64,000 nt of DNA from Arthrobacter pascens (GCF_030815585.1 NZ_JAUSWY010000001.1:372001-436000), one strand, 5' to 3'; shown: positions 46,667 to 55,496, numbered from the stretch's first letter. Numbers and translations: made by a program. The notes: generated from the letters alone by a model not told the origin.

Positions 46667-47032
46667 ATGGACAGCTTTCCGGACTACTATGCTGCACTGC
46701 GTGTAGAACCCGGGGCCACGCAGCAGGAGATCTCGCGTGCCTACCGGACACTGATGCGCACCCACCACCCGGACGTCGACGGCGGCGCAGGGGGCGGCGC
46801 AGCAGTGGACCGCGGGGTAAAAGACAATGAGCTGCTGATGATCATGCAGGCGTTCTCCGTCCTCCGCGATCCAGAACGGCGGGAAGCCTACGATCGAACT
46901 ATCGCGGGGCAGGAGGAAAGCGGCGCCGCTCCGCACAGCGTCCCGGTCCGGAAGGTACACAGCCAGGCCGAACCTTCCGCCCACACCATCCGGATCACCC
47001 CGGTGCGCTGGGAAAGCGGACCATGGGTGTGA
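46667..47032 (+). CDS. J-domain protein
   Basis: A 121-residue protein with an N-terminal J domain (residues 5-75), including the HPD motif in MRTHHPDVDGGAGG and DPERREAYDRTI at the end. An extra Gly/Ala insert follows HPD, and there is no Gly/Phe or zinc region, so it is a class III co-chaperone. GAAGGGC lies before ATG 46667. The TGA stop overlaps a downstream ATG (ATGGGTGTGATG). Confidence 0.88.
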   Translation: MDSFPDYYAALRVEPGATQQEISRAYRTLMRTHHPDVDGGAGGGAAVDRGVKDNELLMIMQAFSVLRDPERREAYDRTIAGQEESGAAPHSVPVRKVHSQAEPSAHTIRITPVRWESGPWV

Positions 47033-47067
47033 TGCAGCAACAGCCGAGGCAGCCACAACCGCAAGGA

Positions 47068-47101
47068 GGCGGACAAAACCATGAGGCGGACAAAACCATG
47101 A
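47068..47101 (+). repeat. 17-bp tandem duplication at a ribosome-binding site
   Basis: GGCGGACAAAACCATGA occurs twice in direct tandem (47068-47084 and 47085-47101), right after AAGGAGG. The first copy creates an ATG at 47081 that opens a six-codon ORF (MRRTKP) whose TGA overlaps the true ATG at 47098. Confidence 0.8.
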
Positions 47102-47475
47102 GCGAGTGGCGTCGCTACGATTCCCACCTGATTCCCGCGTTCCATGAACGTTTCGAAGAACGCTGGGGCCAGGGGACTGCCCCCTTCCTGGACCCTGAAG
47201 CGCACGAGGAGCCCGTTCCCCGCGCCCAATGGATCAACCCCTCCACCGGCGCAGCACTGGCAGTTGTTCCCGTGTGGACGTCCGAGGAGGGGCAGCAGCG
47301 TTCCTTCGGCGTTTTCTACCTCCCGCCTGCCGGAGACATCTGGGTGCTCCGGCCCGGTTACACCGGTTATCTCGAACCAGCGGACGGCGACACCGAACAC
47401 CTCGCGACGCTCCGGAACGATGCCTTCAGGAAAGCCGTGGCACATGCCAAGGAGTTCCTGTTCGGCTCGCAGTAA
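47098..47475 (+). CDS. Hypothetical protein of the heat-shock cluster
   Basis: A 125-residue soluble protein (MSEWRRYDSHLIPAFHERFEERWGQGTAPFLDPEAHEEPVPRAQWINPSTGAALAVVPVWT...). No family is recognised. It follows the J-domain gene and has Trp and Tyr-rich C-terminal strands (GDIWVLRPGYTGYLEP). ATG 47098 is preferred, with the AAGGAGG-duplicated site above. An in-frame ATG at 47023, overlapping the J-domain stop, would add 25 Gln/Pro-rich residues. It may be a third member of the stress module. Confidence 0.65.
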   Translation: MSEWRRYDSHLIPAFHERFEERWGQGTAPFLDPEAHEEPVPRAQWINPSTGAALAVVPVWTSEEGQQRSFGVFYLPPAGDIWVLRPGYTGYLEPADGDTEHLATLRNDAFRKAVAHAKEFLFGSQ

Positions 47476-47483
47476 ACGTTCCG

Positions 47484-48893
47484 TCAGCCGAGCGCGGGGA
47501 GGTCTGCGGCCCTCGCCGGTTCGCCGCTGCCCAGCAGGCTGCGGGTGAGGGATTCGGCGTCGGCCATCAGGTCCTCCACCGCGGCGGCCAAATGGGCATC
47601 GGACGCCGGGATGCTGTCCAACGCCGCTGCCACCACCGCCCGCCGGACCAACTCCCGGGCGAATGAGGCGGTGGTGCCGGCGGTCTGCTCGGCGGCGGCG
47701 TCCAGTGCTTCGGCGCTGAAAGCCACCTGCCGCCCGTACAGCTTCAGCAGACCCACCCGTTCCTCCAAGGCCGGGAGCGGGATTTCCACGGCCAGGTCCA
47801 CCCGGCCGGGGCGCTGCGCCAGGGCGCGCTCCAGCAAGTCAGGCCGGTTCGTGGTGAGGACAAATGCGACGTCGGCGTCGTTGTCCAGCCCGTCCATGGC
47901 ATCCAGCACGTCAAAAAGCAGCGGCTGCGGTCCGTGCCCGAAGCTCCTGTCTTCGGCGATCAGGTCGCAGTCCTCCAGGACCACAATCGAGGGCTGCAGC
48001 GCCCTGGCCATGCGCGCCGCGTCCGAGATCCTTGCGAGCGAACCGCCTGAGAGGAGGATCGCCGTCGCCCCTTCGCTCTGGCTCAGCAGGTAACGCACCG
48101 TATGTGTCTTGCCGGTTCCAGGCCGGCCGTAAAGCAGGATGCCCCGCTTGAGGTGCTGGCCGTGGCGCTTGAGGGATTCGCGGTGGGTTGCGATGCCCAC
48201 AGTATGGTCCGCCACCTTCTGCAGGAGCCCACCGGGAAGGATGACGTCCGAAGCCGGCAGATTGGGGCGGTGGTGGAAGGTGACCCCGGCGCTGCTTGGC
48301 CCGTATTCTGCCGTGGTCAGCGAGATGATCTGGCCCTTGAGCACGCTTTGGCTCTCCATCCGGCTGCGGTACTCGGCCAGGAAGTCCGAGCCGGCTTGCG
48401 GATCCGCCGCCAACAGTTCCAGGGATGCGGACGGGCGCCCGGAACGCGGGTCCGCGTCGCGCTGCAGGACGGCCATGGGGTAGCCGGCAAAGGTGAAGAG
48501 CCAAAGACCCAGCGCCACTGCCTGGCGCTGCTTTTCAGGTCCCACCGCCAGGTTGGTGTAGTCAGGCTGCGACAACGGAAACTGCGGGAAGAGCTGGGAC
48601 TGCTGCACCATGTCACTCAGGGACTGGTGGTGCCGCTGGCCGCCGCCGCCGATCCCCACCAGCCGGCTGTCCGGGTCCTGGGCGGCGAACTCCGCCATCA
48701 GGATGTCCGCGTCCACGAAACGGTGAAGCGGGACGTTTTCCACCACCACGGCCAGGCTTTCGGCCGGTGCACCCAGATGCTCCGTCAAGGCCTCCAACAG
48801 TTGCTTTCCTGCCTGCTGCCGGGGGTTTCCGGCCTGCGCCAGCTGGACCAACGCGGCAAAATCGTCGATGAACTTCCCCAGTTTTTCATCCAT
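47484..48893 (-). CDS. AAA+ ATPase
   Basis: A 469-residue protein with one C-terminal AAA+ module. Walker A is GRPGTGKT (256-263), Walker B is IVVLEDCDLIAED (about 303-315), and the sensor/arginine-finger region is FVLTTNRPDLLERALAQRPGRVDLAVEIP. The N-terminal 240 residues are unassigned and probably bind substrate. Such proteins remodel proteins with ATP. It converges on the J-domain/unknown gene unit with 8 bp between stops, adding an unfoldase-type enzyme to the chaperone cluster. Confidence 0.85.
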   Translation of the reverse strand: MDEKLGKFIDDFAALVQLAQAGNPRQQAGKQLLEALTEHLGAPAESLAVVVENVPLHRFVDADILMAEFAAQDPDSRLVGIGGGGQRHHQSLSDMVQQSQLFPQFPLSQPDYTNLAVGPEKQRQAVALGLWLFTFAGYPMAVLQRDADPRSGRPSASLELLAADPQAGSDFLAEYRSRMESQSVLKGQIISLTTAEYGPSSAGVTFHHRPNLPASDVILPGGLLQKVADHTVGIATHRESLKRHGQHLKRGILLYGRPGTGKTHTVRYLLSQSEGATAILLSGGSLARISDAARMARALQPSIVVLEDCDLIAEDRSFGHGPQPLLFDVLDAMDGLDNDADVAFVLTTNRPDLLERALAQRPGRVDLAVEIPLPALEERVGLLKLYGRQVAFSAEALDAAAEQTAGTTASFARELVRRAVVAAALDSIPASDAHLAAAVEDLMADAESLTRSLLGSGEPARAADLPALG

Positions 48894-49039
48894 CCCCTGA
48901 CCCTAGCAGGAGGCGTCGACACGACGGCCGGAGCCTCCGCTGGCCCACCTGTTACGGCCGCAAATTTTCCCTCGTCAGGGGGTCCGGCCATGTGTCATTC
49001 TGGGACTTACCAGTTCCGCACCCAGCAAAGGAGTTGGCC

Positions 49040-49162
49040 ATGTTCACGCCCAAGGGAACGACCACCGGCTTGCCCACGGAGCGCAAGGGAATCATGCGAG
49101 GATATGGTCCGGACATCGCGTTGTCCAAGGACCCCGCAGGCATCATTTCTCTCCGTCGTTAA
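49040..49162 (+). CDS. 40-residue small ORF before GH1
   Basis: An unannotated 40-codon ORF beginning MFTPKGTTTGLPTERKGIMR and ending KDPAGIISLRR. AAAGGAG lies seven bases before its ATG, the best Shine-Dalgarno site in the area. Its stop is 12 bp before the GH1 ATG, so the two are probably translated from one mRNA. It is basic and not membrane-bound. It could be a leader peptide or a small protein of its own; no family is recognised. Confidence 0.55.
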   Translation: MFTPKGTTTGLPTERKGIMRGYGPDIALSKDPAGIISLRR

Positions 49163-49174
49163 GGGCTGATTTCC

Positions 49175-50722
49175 ATGCACATCACCGCCAAGGACCTGGC
49201 TGGACTCATTCCGCCTGGGTTCACGCTGGGCGTTGCCACGTCCGCATTCCAGATCGAGGGCGCGCTCGACGAGGACGGCCGCGGTCCGGCCGGCTGGGAT
49301 GTGTTCTCGGCCAAGCCGGGGGCCATCGTGGACGGCCACAGCCCCGCCGTAGCCAGCGACCACTACCACCGGATGCCTGATGACGTGGCCCAGATGAAGC
49401 AGCTGGGCGTGGACTCCTACCGCTTCTCGCTCTCCTGGCCGCGCATCCAGCCCAAGGGCAGCGGGCCGGTGAATCGTGCCGGGCTGGACTTCTATGACCG
49501 TCTCCTGGACGAACTGCTGGCCAACGGCATCTCGCCGATGGTGACCATCTACCACTGGGATACACCACTGGCCCTGGACGACGCCGGCGGCTGGCTCAAC
49601 CGGGACACCGCCTACCGTCTCGGGGAGTTCGCTGCGATCGCCGCCGCTGCCTACGGCGACCGCGTAGCGCGCTGGGTGACCATCAACGAGCCCGCCACGG
49701 TCGCCACCAATGGTTACACCCTGGGCCTTCACTCGCCCGGGGAGGCGCTGCTGCTCGATGCCCTACCCGCTGTGCACCACCAACTGCTGGGCCACGGCCT
49801 GGCCGTCCAGGCGTTGCGGGCGGCGGGGGTGCCGGGAGAGATCGGCATGTCCAACGTGTATTCACCAATGGTTCCCAATACCATCAATCCCCTGGACAAG
49901 CTGAGCGCCGGCGTCATGGACATCGCGCAGAACCGGCTTTATGCGGATCCTGTGCTCACAGGCAAATACCCGGACCTGATCCGGGCCGCGAAGTTCTTTG
50001 GCTCCTTTGACCACCCGGATGAGGACATGCTGATCATCTCCCAGCCGCTGGACTTCTACGGGCTCAACTACTACATGCCCACCAAGGTGGCGGTGGGTTC
50101 CGGTGACGGTGCCGTTCCGGCGGGGATGGCGGAAGCCATGGGGTCTGACCTCACCGCGGCCGCCGGCAGCGGGACGCCCTTCCACATTGAGCCCTGGCCC
50201 GAAGCGGACATCACCGCCTACGGCTGGCCGGTGAAGCCCGAATACATGGGCGTGGCCCTGAAGGAAATGGCAGAGCGCTACCCCAACCTGCCGCCCGTCA
50301 TCCTCACCGAGATCGGCGCCAGCTTCGAGGACATCATCGTCCGCGACAAGTCCACCAATAACACGTTCATCCCGGACGAGCGGAGGCTCAAGTACCTTTC
50401 GGACCACATCGAAACTGCGCTGCGGGCCACGGCGCCGGGCGGAGAAGCTGAGGCTATAGACCTGCGTGGTGTGTACGTGTGGTCGCTCCTGGACAACTTC
50501 GAGTGGTCAGCCGGCTTAAACCAGCCGTTCGGCCTGCTCCATGTGGACTTCGACACCCTGGAAAGGACGCCTAAGGCGTCCTACTTCTGGCTTCAGGAAC
50601 TCATCGAGGAACGGAACTTGGCCACGGCGGCGGACGCCGCCGTCGCCAAGGCCATCGGCCCGAAGCCCACTGATTCGGAAGCGCCGGACGACGACGTTCC
50701 CGCGCTGGACGCCACAGCTTAG
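49175..50722 (+). CDS. Beta-glucosidase, GH1
   Basis: A 515-residue GH1 enzyme. FTLGVATSAFQIEGALDEDGRGPAGWDVF is the N-terminal signature. The acid/base is E172 (VTINEPATV). The nucleophile E379 lies in PVILTEIGAS, where the usual TENG is TEIG. SLLDNFEWSAGLNQPFGLLHVDFDTLERTPKASYFW is near the end. It hydrolyses cellobiose and other beta-glucosides in the cytoplasm. AAGGG precedes the ATG. A Thr/Ala/Asp-rich tail follows. Confidence 0.9.
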   Translation: MHITAKDLAGLIPPGFTLGVATSAFQIEGALDEDGRGPAGWDVFSAKPGAIVDGHSPAVASDHYHRMPDDVAQMKQLGVDSYRFSLSWPRIQPKGSGPVNRAGLDFYDRLLDELLANGISPMVTIYHWDTPLALDDAGGWLNRDTAYRLGEFAAIAAAAYGDRVARWVTINEPATVATNGYTLGLHSPGEALLLDALPAVHHQLLGHGLAVQALRAAGVPGEIGMSNVYSPMVPNTINPLDKLSAGVMDIAQNRLYADPVLTGKYPDLIRAAKFFGSFDHPDEDMLIISQPLDFYGLNYYMPTKVAVGSGDGAVPAGMAEAMGSDLTAAAGSGTPFHIEPWPEADITAYGWPVKPEYMGVALKEMAERYPNLPPVILTEIGASFEDIIVRDKSTNNTFIPDERRLKYLSDHIETALRATAPGGEAEAIDLRGVYVWSLLDNFEWSAGLNQPFGLLHVDFDTLERTPKASYFWLQELIEERNLATAADAAVAKAIGPKPTDSEAPDDDVPALDATA

Positions 50723-50765
50723 CCAGCCGGCCGTACTTCAGGCAGGAGCTTCCCGGGCCAGAAGC

Positions 50766-51872
50766 CTAGAGGAGATCAAGGGTTGTGAGCTGCTTCGCCA
50801 TTCCGGCGCCGTCGGGCGAATAGATCCACGGCACCACTGAGGTGCTGTGGTCGCCGTCGTCGGAGTGGCCGCCGGCGAACACCGACTCGCTGATGGAAAG
50901 CTGCCGGATGGCGATGGCAGCCACCTTGTCCGCATGTTCCCGGGCGAAACCCGAGTAGATTTGCTCGTCGTGCTGGCCATTGTCACCGATCAGGAGCCAG
51001 CGCATGTCCGGAAATTCCTTGGCAAGGCGTTCCAGGTTGCGGTGCTTGTGGTCCTGCCCACTGCGGAACCAGCGGTCCTGGGTCAGTCCCCAGTCCGTGA
51101 GCAGGAGGGCGCCGGACGGATACATGTTGCGGTTCAGGAACCGCCCCAGGGTGGGGGCCGCGTTCCAGGGGCCCGTGGACAGGTAGATCACCGGGGCGTC
51201 CGGGTGTTCAACGGTGAGCCGGTCCAGCAGGACTGCCATCCCGGGAGTGGCCATCCTGGCGCGTTCGCTCAGTACAAAGGTGTTCCACAGGGCCAGGAAA
51301 GGACGTGGCAGGGCGGTGACCATCACCGTATCGTCGATGTCGGAAACGATGCCGAACTTCACATCGGGGGCAATCACCCTGATGAGCGCCTCCACGGGGT
51401 CGGTCCCAGCGGCCCGGAGGACGGCCGTGTGCCAGCCGGGGGAGAGTTGGACGTCCACCACGGTGTCTATGAGCCCGCCCCGGTCAGCCTTGACGCGGGT
51501 CACGACGTCGCCGATGGTGATTTCCACATCCGTAAAATGCACGGGAACGCTGGTAAAGGCCCGCCATCCGCGCACGTTCTGCGTGCCGTTGCGGGCTGCA
51601 TGTTCCGCGCTGCTGCCGGGGGCTGGTTTCTTGGTGAGCAGGACGCGGCCCAGCACCCGGACCCAGCCGGTGGATCCGTAGCCTTGGTAGGCGACGGTCT
51701 GGGGCACGAAGTTCCACCGCCTGGCCAGCTTCATGCGGGCGACGTTGACGCCGTCGGAAAGCCGGTGCGCCAGCCTGAAGACCTGGTTGCCGGACACCGT
51801 TGTGCCGTGTGGTGTGCCATTCGGTGCGACCTGTGGTGCGTTCTGCGATGAGTCCTGCGGAGCCCTGTCCAT
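50766..51872 (-). CDS. App1-family phosphatidate phosphatase (DUF2183)
   Basis: A 368-residue protein with the catalytic DxDxT motif in VSDIDDTVMVTALPRPF, then YLSTGPWNAAPTLGRFL and IGDNGQHDEQIYSGFAREH. This matches the DUF2183/App1 phosphatase family, which dephosphorylates phosphatidic acid. Start uncertain: ATG 51872 (MDRAPQDSS) or 51938 (MPKLL); neither has an ideal ribosome site. Third gene after ANTAR and DUF72 on the same strand. It converges with GH1. Confidence 0.85.
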   Translation of the reverse strand: MDRAPQDSSQNAPQVAPNGTPHGTTVSGNQVFRLAHRLSDGVNVARMKLARRWNFVPQTVAYQGYGSTGWVRVLGRVLLTKKPAPGSSAEHAARNGTQNVRGWRAFTSVPVHFTDVEITIGDVVTRVKADRGGLIDTVVDVQLSPGWHTAVLRAAGTDPVEALIRVIAPDVKFGIVSDIDDTVMVTALPRPFLALWNTFVLSERARMATPGMAVLLDRLTVEHPDAPVIYLSTGPWNAAPTLGRFLNRNMYPSGALLLTDWGLTQDRWFRSGQDHKHRNLERLAKEFPDMRWLLIGDNGQHDEQIYSGFAREHADKVAAIAIRQLSISESVFAGGHSDDGDHSTSVVPWIYSPDGAGMAKQLTTLDLL

Positions 51873-51951
51873 TCCTCCACTCTGCCACAGGGCGACCCGC
51901 GGTGCGGAGGGGAAGGGCAGGTTTAGCAGCTTCGGCATGCTTCCGTGACGT

Positions 51952-52683
51952 TCAGCCTTCGCCGACGATCCAGCGGAGCGTCTCGGCGTTCCGCACGGCG
52001 TTCCCGCCGCCGTCGTTATTGAAATACACAAACACGTCCTGTCCACGTCCGGACCACTCGCGGATCCGGTCCGCCCACCAGTGCAGGTCCGTATCCGAAT
52101 AGGATCCGCCGTACAGGTGTTGGTGATCCGGTCCGTGAAGCCGCACATAGACAAACGGAGCCGTGGTCTTCAGGATGCACGGGAGATTCGCTCCGCTCAT
52201 GATGCAGTAGGCTGCCTGATGCCGCTCCAGCAGGCCGAATACGTCCGGATGGTCCCAGCTGGGATGGCGGAATTCGACGGCCACCCGGATCCACCACGGC
52301 ATCGCGGAGAGGAAGTAGTCCAGCCGGGCATCGTCCCGGCCCATCTGGGGCGGCAGCTGGACCAGCAGGACGGCGCGTTTGTCGCCAAGCTCATGCCAGC
52401 AGCGGGCAATCCGCTCCAGCCAGACCTCCGGCGCGTAGAGCTTTTTGCCATGTGTCAGCCCGCGCGGGGCTTTGACGGACATCGAGAAGCCGGAGGGGAG
52501 CCGACGGCGCCAGCTGGCGAACGACGTGTCCCTGGGCCAGCGGTAGAAACTCGCGTTGAGTTCAACGGTGCCGAAGCGGGAAACATAGTGCTGGAGCCGG
52601 TCCCTGGCCGGAAGCCCCGGCGGATAGAGCACGTTCTCCCAGTGGTCATAGCTCCAGCCGGATGTGCCGATGTGGATGGCCAA
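51952..52683 (-). CDS. DUF72 (YecE-like) protein
   Basis: A 243-residue TIM-barrel protein of the DUF72 family: IHIGTSGWSYDHWENVLYPPGLPARDRLQHYVSRFGTVELNASFYRWP, with LVQLPPQMGRDDARLD and VAVEFRHPSW further on. Function is unknown. The TTG start at 52683 is two bases after the stop of the GAF-ANTAR gene, so translation is probably coupled. App1 may be transcribed in the same unit. Confidence 0.87.
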   Translation of the reverse strand: MAIHIGTSGWSYDHWENVLYPPGLPARDRLQHYVSRFGTVELNASFYRWPRDTSFASWRRRLPSGFSMSVKAPRGLTHGKKLYAPEVWLERIARCWHELGDKRAVLLVQLPPQMGRDDARLDYFLSAMPWWIRVAVEFRHPSWDHPDVFGLLERHQAAYCIMSGANLPCILKTTAPFVYVRLHGPDHQHLYGGSYSDTDLHWWADRIREWSGRGQDVFVYFNNDGGGNAVRNAETLRWIVGEG

Positions 52684-52685
52684 GG

Positions 52686-53420
52686 TCAGACGAAGTGGGT
52701 CTTGAGTGAACCGCCGCCGGCGGAGTACACAATAGCGGCGGCCACTTCCCTGAGTTTCACGTTCCGTGTGCTTGATGCCGATTTGATGAGCTCGATCGCC
52801 TCGTCCTGGCTGCAGCGGTTCTGGGCGATGATGATGCCCACGGCGGTGTCGATCACGGTGCGGGAGTCCAGCGCTGCCTTGAGGTTCGTGGCGGCATCGG
52901 AGCGCTGGGCAAGCCTCACGGCCAGGCGGAGCCCCTTGGACGCCTGCGCTACGTAACTGACCGCGTGCTCTACGGCTTCTGCGTCGAAGGCGTGGGCCCG
53001 GTCCGAATAGAGGTTGAGTCCGGCCCTGGCCTCGTCGCCCGACAGCTCAAAAGGAACGGCCAGCACTGAATGGATGCCGTGCTCCAGGACAACCGCCGTG
53101 TAGTCGGGCCACATCGTTTCCGTCCTGAAGTCAGGTATATGCACCAGGACGCCCTCCCTGGCGCATCTGAGGCATGGCCCGTCGTCGTAGTTGTATTGGA
53201 GCTCGTCCAGCAACTGTGCCCGTTCCCCGCTGCTGGCTACGGTGGCCGCCGTGCGATGCCGCAGCAACGTGATGCCGCAGAGCACTTCGCCACGCGGCCC
53301 GGACAGGTCTTCGGCCGTATACCGGGCAAGTTCGTTGAGAAAGTCCCCTACGTCCTGGGTGTCCAGGAGAAGGTCCTGGACCTTTCCGGAGACCATTTCG
53401 GGCGGTGAAGGGTGTTCCAT
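52686..53420 (-). CDS. GAF-ANTAR regulator (second paralogue)
   Basis: A 244-residue relative of the protein at 34503-35288. The GAF domain (about 20-150) has CLRCAREGVLVHIPDFRTETMWPDY, and the ANTAR domain (about 175-235) has DSRTVIDTAVGIIIAQNRCSQDEAIELIKSASSTRNVKLREVAAAIV. Both copies share DVGDFLNELARYTA-type segments. As an ANTAR protein it should bind RNA hairpins. It is upstream of and coupled to DUF72. Confidence 0.9.
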   Translation of the reverse strand: MEHPSPPEMVSGKVQDLLLDTQDVGDFLNELARYTAEDLSGPRGEVLCGITLLRHRTAATVASSGERAQLLDELQYNYDDGPCLRCAREGVLVHIPDFRTETMWPDYTAVVLEHGIHSVLAVPFELSGDEARAGLNLYSDRAHAFDAEAVEHAVSYVAQASKGLRLAVRLAQRSDAATNLKAALDSRTVIDTAVGIIIAQNRCSQDEAIELIKSASSTRNVKLREVAAAIVYSAGGGSLKTHFV

Positions 53421-53553
53421 GGGTGCCTCCCGTGTTGCCGGCCAAGTAGGGCCGCTCTGGCGGTCAAAAGGCCAGCACTGACGCCGTTCGGCAAGCTGCT
53501 TTACCGTATTTTCAGGCTACACCCCCTTTGCTCCGAGGCCCCTCGGAGGATCC

Positions 53554-55380
53554 ATGTGGCAATGTATGGGAATGGCGCGAATTGAAGATTACGCGGTGGT
53601 TGGCGATCTCCACACTGCTGCCCTGGTGAGTACCGCCGGGTCCATCGATTGGCTGTGCCTTCCGCGGTTCGACTCCCCGGCCTGCTTCAACGCACTCCTG
53701 GACACGCCGGAGGCCGGGCGGTGGCTTCTTGCCCCTGAGGGTGGCGGCACCTGCGCCAGGCGGGGCTACCGGGACGGGACACTTGTCCTCGAAACGGAGT
53801 GGGAGACCCCCCAGGGGACAGTCCGCGTGATCGACTTCATGCCGCCGCGGGATGAAGTGGCGGACATCGTGCGGATCGTGGAAGGCGTCAGCGGAACGGT
53901 CCGGATGCACAGCGAGCTGGCGCTGAGGTTCGACTACGGGCACATAGTGCCATGGGTCCGCAAGGATGAGCTGGGCGTTCATGCGATCGCCGGCCCGGAC
54001 GCCGTCTACTTCGTCACGAAGGCGCCCGTCAGCGGTGAGGACATGCGCAGCGTAAGCGACTTCACGGTGCGGGCGGGGGAGCGGGTCCCGTTCGTCCTTA
54101 CCTGGGCCCCCAGCCATGTCCCGCGCCCGCACTCCGTGGACGCCGAAGAGGTGCTGGGCACCACAGTGGCATTCTGGCGCGGATGGGCGTCCCAATGCAC
54201 CGTCAAGGGCAAATACCAGGATGCCGTGGTGCGCTCACTGGTGACATTGAAGGCCCTCACGTACGCACCGACGGGCGGCATCGTTGCGGCCGTGACCACG
54301 TCCCTGCCCGAACAACTCGGCGGACCCCGCAACTGGGACTACCGATACTGCTGGCTGCGGGACGCCACCATGACGCTGCAGGCGCTCCTGGCCGCGGGCT
54401 ATACAGCGGAGGCAGCCGCCTGGCGGGATTGGCTGCTCCGCGCAGTGGCGGGGGATCCGGCGGACCTGCAGATCATGTACGGGATCCACGGTGAACGGAG
54501 GCTTCCGGAGATGGAGCTGCCCTGGCTCGCCGGTTACGAAAACTCCACCCCGGTGCGGATCGGCAATGGCGCCGCGGAGCAGTTGCAGCTGGACGTGTGG
54601 GGCGAAGTCCTGGACTGCCTGGCCTTGACGCGCAATTCCCTGCTAAAGCATCCGGATGAGGCCTGGGACGTGCAGGTCGCGCTGATGCAGCACCTGGAAA
54701 CCATCTGGGACCAACCGGACAACGGCCTCTGGGAGATGCGCGGACCGCGCCGCCATTTCACGCACTCCAAGGTGATGGCCTGGGTTGCCGCGGACCGGAT
54801 GGTGAAGGGGGTCCGTGAGTCCGGGCTGCCTGGTCCTGTTGAGCGCTGGGAGGCTCTTCGGGACACCATCCACCGGGACGTCATGGCCAACGGCTTCGAT
54901 GCCGCACGCAACACGTTCGTGCAGGCATACGGGCGCCCTGAGCTGGATGCCAGCCTCCTGCTCATCCCGCGGGTGGGGTTCCTGCCCCCGGATGATCCGA
55001 AGGTCGTGGGGACCATCGACGCGATCCAGCGCGAGCTGACCGAAGGCGGTTTTGTTCTCCGGTACCGTCCCGCAGACAGCGACGACGGACTTCCGGGGGA
55101 CGAGGGCGTGTTCCTTGCCTGTTCGTTTTGGATGGTGGAGGCGCTCCTGGGTGCGGGCCGCCGTCGGGAATCTGTTGAACTCTTTGAACGCCTGCTGGAG
55201 CTGCGCAACGATGTGGGCCTTCTGAGCGAGGAGTGGGCAGTCCGGGCAGGCCGGCAATTGGGCAACACACCCCAGGCATTCAGCCACTTCGGGCTTGTGA
55301 CCAGCGCCTTGGAGCTGCATCAGGATACGTTTCGCCGGAGCGATATGCCCATTCCCCCGGAGTCGGGGAGAGTGGCGTAG
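53554..55380 (+). CDS. Glucoamylase/trehalase-like, GH15
   Basis: A 608-residue GH15 enzyme. It has an N-terminal beta-sandwich (IEDYAVVGDLHTAALVSTAGSIDWLCLPRFDSPACFNALLD) and an (alpha/alpha)6 barrel with LGGPRNWDYRYCWLRDATMTLQALLAAGY. The C-terminal EEWAVRAGRQLGNTPQAFSHFGLV carries the base Glu. It releases glucose from alpha-glucosides or trehalose. No signal peptide. The ATG at 53554 has GGAGG at good distance; two downstream ATGs (53566, 53572) are alternatives. Confidence 0.9.
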   Translation: MWQCMGMARIEDYAVVGDLHTAALVSTAGSIDWLCLPRFDSPACFNALLDTPEAGRWLLAPEGGGTCARRGYRDGTLVLETEWETPQGTVRVIDFMPPRDEVADIVRIVEGVSGTVRMHSELALRFDYGHIVPWVRKDELGVHAIAGPDAVYFVTKAPVSGEDMRSVSDFTVRAGERVPFVLTWAPSHVPRPHSVDAEEVLGTTVAFWRGWASQCTVKGKYQDAVVRSLVTLKALTYAPTGGIVAAVTTSLPEQLGGPRNWDYRYCWLRDATMTLQALLAAGYTAEAAAWRDWLLRAVAGDPADLQIMYGIHGERRLPEMELPWLAGYENSTPVRIGNGAAEQLQLDVWGEVLDCLALTRNSLLKHPDEAWDVQVALMQHLETIWDQPDNGLWEMRGPRRHFTHSKVMAWVAADRMVKGVRESGLPGPVERWEALRDTIHRDVMANGFDAARNTFVQAYGRPELDASLLLIPRVGFLPPDDPKVVGTIDAIQRELTEGGFVLRYRPADSDDGLPGDEGVFLACSFWMVEALLGAGRRRESVELFERLLELRNDVGLLSEEWAVRAGRQLGNTPQAFSHFGLVTSALELHQDTFRRSDMPIPPESGRVA

Positions 55381-55421
55381 TTGCCTGCAAGGGGATGCAG
55401 CACTTCTCCTTGGCAGAATCG

Positions 55422-55436
55422 GTAAGTATACTTACT
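55422..55436 (+). promoter_or_regulatory. Perfect palindrome and CTTACT motif (copy 2)
   Basis: GTAAGTATACTTAC (55422-55435) is a perfect 14-bp palindrome, 61 bp before the DUF1508 ATG. It contains AGTATACTTACT (55425-55436), matching AG[TC][AG]T[AG]CTTACT also seen at 27098 and 56870. Confidence 0.45.
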
Positions 55437-55496
55437 AACACTTCATGGGGTTGTTCCCAAAAGGCACAGCGCCGTGACTGACGAAGGGTGGTTGGA

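Noticed and set aside
51873..52154. Extended N-terminus of the App1-type phosphatase
   Set aside because: The frame runs into the DUF72 gene; residues before about 51938 are not protein-like.
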